DNA from: Anaerolineaceae bacterium
Lineage (GTDB): Bacteria > Chloroflexota > Anaerolineae > Aggregatilineales > Phototrophicaceae
Assembly: GCA_020634135.1 (NCBI GenBank)
Contig: JACKCG010000001.1
Location: 310,001 to 374,000, forward strand
Length of the DNA: 64,000 nt
Direction: 5' to 3'
The translations under genes were made by a program, and so were the position numbers. The number at the start of each line of letters is the position of its first letter. Within the stretch, counting starts at the first letter, position 1. Below, piece after piece: positions 58,740-64,000 of this stretch. The notes under the pieces are model-generated. The model made no database searches, was not told where the DNA came from, and was given only the letters and a program-made list of their open reading frames with translations.

Positions 58740-60071
58740 ATGACGACACGCGAAGATATACTATCCGCCATCAGCGATCAGCAGATTCAGTTTATTGATC
58801 TGTGGTTCACCGACATTACCGGGTTGGTCAAGAGCGTTACACTGCCGAGCAGCGAGATTCAGACTGTACTGGATCATGGCGCACACGTTGACGGTTCTTC
58901 TATCGAAGGTTTTGCGCGTGTGGCCGAAAGTGACATGACCCTGATACCGGACATTGAGACATTTGCCGTGCTGCCCTGGGACCCGCCTGAGGAGCGTACT
59001 GCCCGGCTAATCTGCACAGTACATACGGTCCAGGGCGAACCATTCATTGGCGATCCGCGTACTGTGTTGACCCGCATGATTGAGCAGGCCGCTGGGATGG
59101 GGTTCCATTACAAGACTGGCATGGAACTGGAATTTTTCCTGTTTCAGACAAGCGAGGGCGGGGATAAACCACTGCTACCACAGGACAATGCCGGTTATTT
59201 TGATATGTCAACTGGGCAGTCCCAGGCGATTCGCCGCAGGATGCTGGCAACACTCTCCGACCTGAATATACAGGTTGAATCTACACATCACGAAATCGGG
59301 TCCGGCCAGCACGAGATAGACCTGCGCTTTGACAGTGCCTTGGCTTCGGCGGATAAGGTGCTGACCTCGCGGGTAGCGCTTAAGACCATTGCGCAGCGCC
59401 AGGGACTCTACTGCACGTTTATGCCGCGCCCTGTGGAAGATTTGCCCGGTTCAGGAATGCACACTCACCAGAGTCTGCACGCCTTGCAGACTGACGATAA
59501 TGTTTTCGCCCAGCCCGGCGATGAATACGGCCTTTCGGAGGTTGCTCGCCATTTTTTGGCTGGGCAGCTCTACCATGCACGGGGAATGGCCGCTGTGTTG
59601 GCACCGTTGGTAAATTCCTACAAGCGGCTGGGGACGAGCTTTGAGGCGCCTGTTTATGTGACCTGGGCACATATTAATCGCGGCGCCCTCATCCGTGTGC
59701 CACACATTGCGCGTGGTCGCGAGACCCATACCCGCCTCGAACTGCGCTGCCCTGACCCCAGCAGCAACCCGTACCTGGCGAGCACCGTCATGCTTGCAGC
59801 CGGATTAGATGGTATTCGCCAGCGGATGCAGTTACCTGCCGCGCTAGAAGAAACCCTGTTCCAACAAGACCCCAGCCGCCGCCGTCGTTTAGAGGTGCTG
59901 CCGACATCGTTAGGGGAAGCATTGGATGCACTGGCACAGGATGAGGTCATTCTGACGGCGCTGGGACCCTTTATCAGTGATCGTTATCTTGCGGCCAAGC
60001 GCCAGGAATTCGACGCTTATAACCGACAGGTGACACCCTGGGAACTGGAACGCTACCTCAACCACTACTGA
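58740..60071 (+). CDS. glnA: Glutamine synthetase, type I
   Basis: 443 residues, 19 bases after aroQ. ATP-dependent synthesis of glutamine from glutamate and ammonia. GSI motifs: VDGSSIEGFARVAESDMTLI, the MELEFFLF metal site, ESTHHEIGSGQHEIDLRF, MPRPVEDLPGSGMHTHQSL, NSYKRLG and RLELRCPDPSSNPYLASTVM. The C-terminus has no adenylylation loop signature, so it is probably of the GSI-alpha type. Close to the aro genes it could supply glutamine for anthranilate synthase (inference). Its 3' end overlaps the convergent lysC by 14 bases. Confidence 0.93.
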   Translation: MTTREDILSAISDQQIQFIDLWFTDITGLVKSVTLPSSEIQTVLDHGAHVDGSSIEGFARVAESDMTLIPDIETFAVLPWDPPEERTARLICTVHTVQGEPFIGDPRTVLTRMIEQAAGMGFHYKTGMELEFFLFQTSEGGDKPLLPQDNAGYFDMSTGQSQAIRRRMLATLSDLNIQVESTHHEIGSGQHEIDLRFDSALASADKVLTSRVALKTIAQRQGLYCTFMPRPVEDLPGSGMHTHQSLHALQTDDNVFAQPGDEYGLSEVARHFLAGQLYHARGMAAVLAPLVNSYKRLGTSFEAPVYVTWAHINRGALIRVPHIARGRETHTRLELRCPDPSSNPYLASTVMLAAGLDGIRQRMQLPAALEETLFQQDPSRRRRLEVLPTSLGEALDALAQDEVILTALGPFISDRYLAAKRQEFDAYNRQVTPWELERYLNHY

Positions 60072-61467
60072 GAATCAATTGGTGAATGCGGTTAAGCGCG
60101 TCCACTGCCTGTTCCACTGCCACCACTACCGACAGGCTGCAACCGGTTGGCCCCTGCATAAGTGCCAGTATCTGGATGCCACTCATTGTTTGCAGGATAC
60201 CAGCAGTTACGCCCGGTACTTCATTCAAATGTGCCCCAATTACGGTGATGATCTGTACTGGCTGGAGTTCCCATTGCTGGGTGCGTGGATTCGCTTGCAG
60301 GGCGCTGCTTAAAGCGGCTCGGATCTGATGCAGGGCGTTTGGCCCGGCAGCCGTTGGGGTCAAAAAGTAGACGGCGTAATGTGTAGATGATCGCGACGAT
60401 GTGGCAACATCAGCGTATCCTGATGGCACAGCTGATATGACTTGTTCGACTATTTCTTCCAGTGTCGGGATATAGCTCGACAATGGTACTGTCAGGCTGA
60501 AACCAGAAATAGACGTCACCGCTTTGACAATCTGGCTCGTGTGTGGGCTGTGCTGGTGGATTAACGTCCCTGCCCGGCGTGGAGATCTGAAGTTTTTGAC
60601 ACGGACGGGAATTTGTGAATTGCGCAGTAAATCAATCATGCGAATGTGCAGGATGCGTGCGCCGAAATACGCCAGTTCAGCCACTTCTTCATACGATAGG
60701 CGCGGGATGACCTGAGCGCTCGGAATGATATGGGGGTCTGCTGACATCAGGCCATCCACACCGGCCCATATCCATACTTCCTGGGCATGTAAGCAGCTCC
60801 CCAGGATTGAAGCAGTATAATCGCTCCCGCCACGTCCAAGTGTGGTTGTCCGGCCTGAGCTATCCACGCCAATGAATCCGGTCACAACCGGGATGATCTG
60901 ACGTTCCAGAATCGGCACCAGTTGGCTGGTCACGCGATGCTGGGTTTCGGTTAGTGCCGGGGAAGCGCCGCCAACCGTGTCATCAGTGATTATCAGGCCG
61001 GTGCCATCAAGAGCAACACTGGGGATACCATTCTGGCGTATCAAAGCCGCTACGATGCGCGCCGAGAGCCGTTCACCCATACCGATTGTCGCGTCATACT
61101 GGGTTAGTGCCGCTTTTTCGGTAGGCGCTTCCGCAATACCCTGATACAGATTCAGCATCTCGAGCAGCAGTCGGTCAATCTCCCCTTCAAGTGCCGCTTT
61201 TTCATTTATTTCCAGGGGGAGTGTGCCAATCAGGGCGACATGACGGGTACGTAGAGTAGCCACAATCCGTCGGTAGCCTCGTTGGTCACCCAACCGTGCC
61301 ATGTCCGCTGCTTCGATCAAGATGTCGGTTACGCCATCCAGCGCTGAAACTACCAGCACCAATTGCCCCCACTGGTGAGATTCATGGAGTACAATATTGA
61401 GCGTCTGATTGAGAGCGGCTGTCGTGCCGATACACGACCCACCGAATTTCATAACTAATGTGCCCAT
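60058..61467 (-). CDS. lysC: Aspartate kinase
   Basis: 469 residues from the ATG at 61467, six bases after AAGGGA. Phosphorylates aspartate at the head of Lys/Thr/Met synthesis. TLVMKFGGSCIGTTAALNQT replaces the usual KFGGTSV start (Thr to Ser). Also GMGERLSARIVAALIRQNG, TGFIGVDSSGRTTTLGRGGS and LSYEEVAELAYFGARILH. The C-terminal third holds two ACT domains for allosteric control (VPLSSYIPTLEEIVEQVIS and ITVIGAHLNEVPGVTAGILQ). Convergent with glnA; the two stops lie 14 bp inside each other. Confidence 0.95.
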   Translation of the reverse strand: MGTLVMKFGGSCIGTTAALNQTLNIVLHESHQWGQLVLVVSALDGVTDILIEAADMARLGDQRGYRRIVATLRTRHVALIGTLPLEINEKAALEGEIDRLLLEMLNLYQGIAEAPTEKAALTQYDATIGMGERLSARIVAALIRQNGIPSVALDGTGLIITDDTVGGASPALTETQHRVTSQLVPILERQIIPVVTGFIGVDSSGRTTTLGRGGSDYTASILGSCLHAQEVWIWAGVDGLMSADPHIIPSAQVIPRLSYEEVAELAYFGARILHIRMIDLLRNSQIPVRVKNFRSPRRAGTLIHQHSPHTSQIVKAVTSISGFSLTVPLSSYIPTLEEIVEQVISAVPSGYADVATSSRSSTHYAVYFLTPTAAGPNALHQIRAALSSALQANPRTQQWELQPVQIITVIGAHLNEVPGVTAGILQTMSGIQILALMQGPTGCSLSVVVAVEQAVDALNRIHQLILSSG

Positions 61468-61589
61468 TATTTCCCTTACCACTTCAAGGCATCACTATGA
61501 GATAATTTGTCTGATTGATAGACAGGTGAAATAATTGTAATGGCAGTGGTTTCAAGAGACTAGCATCTGTGTTCGACTGTGTCAATATT

Positions 61590-61618
61590 TTGCCAGATCA
61601 CGATTCTCTGCTTATTAT
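61590..61618 (+). promoter_or_regulatory. Promoter of the ricT operon
   Basis: TTGCCA at 61590-61595, 17-bp spacer, TATTAT at 61613-61618. Confidence 0.65.
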
Positions 61619-61670
61619 GGTAGATGCATATCAGTTTTATTGTTGAGCAGGAGTGTTACGAAAAACAACT

Positions 61671-62588
61671 ATGGACACCATTAGCGACCAAACACCCACA
61701 ATTGCCGGGGTGCGATTTCAGAAAATCGGCAAATTGTATCATTTTGATTATAGCCAACATCCCGACTTGAAACCGGGCGACTTCGTGATTGTCGAAACGG
61801 CCCGAGGTCGGCAGATGGGGCAGGTGATGGGATTTGCTGCCGCTGAGAAAGACCTGGGAGAATACCGCGCTATCTTGCGTCCAGCCACGCCGCGTGACCT
61901 GGTGCTTCAGCATCAGTGGGAAGCCCAGCAGGATGAGGCGCTGCAAAAGTGCCAGGTATTGGCAGCACAAATTGGGGGATTTGCCGAGGTGAAGTTTGTC
62001 GCTGCACAGTATAACTATGATGGCAGCCGCCTGACTTTTCTCTTCAGTGCGGAGGATAAGGTAAACACTGGTAGATTATGGCATGAGTTGGGCAAAGCCT
62101 TCCCTGCACAGATCGAGATGCGGCAGATTGGCCCCCGCGACATCGCCAAGTTGTTGGGGGGGTATGGTGCCTGTGGCGAATTACGCTGTTGCAGTACCTT
62201 CCTAACCGATTTCAGCCCGATTTCGATTAAAATGGCGAAAGCCCAGGGGATTTCCCTTAATCCGTCGGAGATTACCGGAATGTGCGGACGGTTACGCTGC
62301 TGCCTTGTCTATGAATACGAGCAGTATGCTGAAGCCCGCAAGCATCTGCCGAAGAAGAATAAGCGAATTGGCACACCCTTTGGCGAGGCGAAGGTTATAG
62401 ATGTCCACCCATTGCAAGATGCGGTGACGGTGTTCACTGAGGAAGGTCGCCAGTTAGTCTATCGCGACGATATTATCCCGCTTGATGAGTGGAACGCGCT
62501 GCAAAAGAAGGCTAAAGAGCCATGCGGCAAGCATGAAAACGGAGATTGTGACTGTGGGGCGCAGTCCGGCAAAACAACGAAGGAATAA
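61671..62588 (+). CDS. PSP1/RicT (YaaT-like) protein
   Basis: 305 residues from the ATG at 61671; a GTG at 61653 is the alternative and has AGGA directly before it. The PSP1 domain is clear: PGDFVIVETARGRQMGQV, then a helical insert, and YGACGELRCCSTFL plus MCGRLRCCLVYEYEQYAE, whose Cys residues match those that hold the iron-sulfur cluster in the Ric complex. In Bacillus, RicT with RicA and RicF affects RNA maturation and sporulation; here the partners are not in the window. The C-terminal tail CGKHENGDCDCG adds more Cys. Confidence 0.9.
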   Translation: MDTISDQTPTIAGVRFQKIGKLYHFDYSQHPDLKPGDFVIVETARGRQMGQVMGFAAAEKDLGEYRAILRPATPRDLVLQHQWEAQQDEALQKCQVLAAQIGGFAEVKFVAAQYNYDGSRLTFLFSAEDKVNTGRLWHELGKAFPAQIEMRQIGPRDIAKLLGGYGACGELRCCSTFLTDFSPISIKMAKAQGISLNPSEITGMCGRLRCCLVYEYEQYAEARKHLPKKNKRIGTPFGEAKVIDVHPLQDAVTVFTEEGRQLVYRDDIIPLDEWNALQKKAKEPCGKHENGDCDCGAQSGKTTKE

Positions 62589-62591
62589 TGC

Positions 62592-63317
62592 ATGGCAGAA
62601 TCACGTGATGCAAATGGTGTTCGCCGGGTGATGGGGGTTTTTGCCCACCCGGATGATCCTGAGTTTTTCGCCGGGGGCACGTTTGCTCGTTGGGCAGATG
62701 AGGGCGCGGATATCACCTTCGTGTTGGCAACCAGTGGCGATAAGGGCAGTGATGACCCAGACATGACTCACCAGCGGCTGATAGAAATCCGTGAGCAGGA
62801 AGAACGCAGTGCGGCTGCCGTATTGGGTGTGCGGGATGTGGTTTTTCTGCGCTATCTGGATGGTGAATTACAGCCGACGCTTGACCTGCGCCGGGATATT
62901 GCCCGCATGATCCGGCTGAAGCGCCCGGATGTAGTGGTCACATGCGACCCGACGGCATTCTGGTATGGCACATCGTCTATCAATCACCCTGACCACAGGG
63001 CAATTGGCACAGCCGTGATAGAAGCAGTATTCCCGGCGGCGCGTGACAGGCTTAATTTTTTTGAACTGGCTCGCGATGAGGGGTTGGAGCCGCACAAGGT
63101 CCGGCAAGTTTATATTTCCGGGGCACAGCAGCCCACGACCAAAGTGGATATTTCAGCCTATCTGGAGACGAAGATCAATGCGCTGCGCGAACACCGCAGC
63201 CAGATCAAGGATATGGAGAGCCTGGAAGAACGCCTGCGCTCGCGTCTTGACGCTGAGTCGCCGGAAGAACACCCACGTTACATGGAATCGTTCCGCGTGA
63301 TTACATTTGATCGGTAG
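62592..63317 (+). CDS. PIG-L/LmbE-family deacetylase
   Basis: 241 residues, starting four bases after the PSP1 gene. Zn-dependent N-deacetylase family, acting on GlcNAc-type substrates in thiol and glycolipid synthesis (MshB/BshB). Zn motif VFAHPDDPEFFAGGTFARW at residues 16-34, then the second His region SSINHPDHRAIGTAVIEAVF. REQEERSAAAVLGVRDVVFL is typical. The true substrate cannot be stated. It continues directly into the M20 amidohydrolase. Confidence 0.9.
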   Translation: MAESRDANGVRRVMGVFAHPDDPEFFAGGTFARWADEGADITFVLATSGDKGSDDPDMTHQRLIEIREQEERSAAAVLGVRDVVFLRYLDGELQPTLDLRRDIARMIRLKRPDVVVTCDPTAFWYGTSSINHPDHRAIGTAVIEAVFPAARDRLNFFELARDEGLEPHKVRQVYISGAQQPTTKVDISAYLETKINALREHRSQIKDMESLEERLRSRLDAESPEEHPRYMESFRVITFDR

Positions 63318-63323
63318 GTATGG

Positions 63324-64000
63324 ATGACAGGTATAGATTTTCGGGCTGAAGCAGAAGCGCTGCGAGCTGAGTTGATCGCCCGCCGCCGTGATTTACACAT
63401 GCATCCGGAACTCGCGTTTGAGGAGTTTCGGACTTCCGGTATCGTGGCCGAAGAGTTAAATCGGCTTGGTCTGGAAGTCCAGAGTGGTGTGGGCAAGACC
63501 GGGGTGGTCGGTATTCTGGATGGGGCTAAGGACGGACCCACCGTATTGGTGCGTGCCGATATGGATGCGCTGCCAATTCTGGAAGAGAATGACTTCGAGT
63601 ATGTTTCCGCCGTACCGGGCAAAATGCACGCTTGCGGCCATGATGGACACACGACCATTGCGCTGGGTGTGGCGAAACTGCTCTCCCAGCGCCGCGCTCA
63701 ATTGGCGGGACGTGTCAAATTCGTATTCCAACCGGCGGAGGAAGTTGTCGGTGGTGCGAAAGCGATGATCGCTGATGGAGTGCTGGAGAACCCGCGCCCG
63801 GATGTCAGCGTTGGGCTGCATCTTTGGAATGGGATGCCGCTCGGCCAGCTAGGGGTGGCTGATGGCCCGGTCATGGCCGGCTCATCTACTTTTACCCTGA
63901 CGATTACCGGCAGAGGTGGTCATGCGGCCTCCCCACATAGCGCTGCTGATCCGGTGGTGTGTGCCGCCCAGTTGATTACCGCTTTCCAGAGTATTCTCAG
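63324..64000 (+). CDS. M20-family amidohydrolase/aminoacylase, 3' end outside window
   Basis: 225 residues are visible from the ATG at 63324; the frame is open to the end of the window. M20D type (N-acyl-L-amino acid amidohydrolase/hippurate hydrolase). Metal sites: RRRDLHMHPELAFEEF, VRADMDALPILEEN, KMHACGHDGHTTIALG with the Cys/His ligands, and FQPAEEVVGGAKAMIADG with the catalytic Glu. GRGGHAASPHSAADPV begins the dimerisation domain. It removes acyl groups from amino acids. Likely co-transcribed with the PIG-L gene. Confidence 0.92.
   Translation, partial: MTGIDFRAEAEALRAELIARRRDLHMHPELAFEEFRTSGIVAEELNRLGLEVQSGVGKTGVVGILDGAKDGPTVLVRADMDALPILEENDFEYVSAVPGKMHACGHDGHTTIALGVAKLLSQRRAQLAGRVKFVFQPAEEVVGGAKAMIADGVLENPRPDVSVGLHLWNGMPLGQLGVADGPVMAGSSTFTLTITGRGGHAASPHSAADPVVCAAQLITAFQSIL

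Overview
The window reads as one chromosomal segment of a moderately GC-rich bacterium, most likely a member of the Chloroflexota (Anaerolineae-like). This placement is an inference from gene content. The signs are several conserved proteins of types I associate with that phylum, a conserved rpmH-rnpA-yidD-(lipoprotein)-yidC-jag block without dnaA beside it, DapDC, NAD-dependent DNA ligase, PolX with a PHP domain, and no outer-membrane assembly genes. Genes are tightly packed, often with ATGA overlaps. Start codons are ATG, GTG and TTG.

Layout. 1-3464: the end of a HEAT-repeat protein and a three-gene minus-strand operon of unknown function. 3693-7594: ribosomal protein L34, RNase P protein, YidD, a beta-propeller lipoprotein, YidC and Jag/KhpB (translation and membrane-protein insertion). 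7606-17503: a sugar kinase, an amidohydrolase, an EamA transporter behind a ykkC-type riboswitch with its own terminator, PolX, an SH3-domain membrane protein, LigA (with an extra domain) and an RlmI-like methyltransferase. 17575-17728: initiator tRNA-Met plus a second CAU tRNA. 17822-26139: an HTH protein, lysA, a GAF-cyclase, two tandem dynamin-like GTPases and an MgtC-like protein. 26161-37910: a decayed SUMF1-type gene, a deacetylase, an AAA ATPase, a LysM protein, a permease plus UspA pair, a membrane glycosyltransferase, an M29 aminopeptidase, thiol peroxidase and a DM13 protein. Between 32.4 and 38.2 kb the intergenic spaces carry a family of short palindromic repeats, followed by tandem repeats up to 38.6 kb.

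39.0-60.1 kb is an aromatic amino-acid supercluster in two transcription units. The first is trpE-(pseudo-phosphatase)-trpG-D-C-F-GNAT-trpB-five accessory genes-trpA. It is preceded by a complete T-box leader whose specifier codon is UGG and whose acceptor-binding bulge is UGGC, both matching tRNA-Trp. A MITE-like element sits between the T-box terminator and trpE. The second unit is aroH-DAHP synthase-GNAT-tyrA-aroA-small membrane protein-aroE-aroC-aroK-aroB-aroQ-glutamine synthetase, which encodes all seven shikimate steps. Its leader encodes a 35-codon peptide with four Tyr codons and one Phe codon in a row, followed by a strong terminator and a matching antiterminator segment. This is a classical ribosome-mediated attenuator, apparently tuned to tyrosine/phenylalanine. 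Thus two neighbouring operons feeding the same pathway appear to use two different attenuation mechanisms sensing different end products.

60.1-64.0 kb holds aspartate kinase (convergent, overlapping the glutamine synthetase by 14 bp), a RicT/PSP1 protein, a PIG-L deacetylase and the start of an M20 amidohydrolase cut by the window edge.
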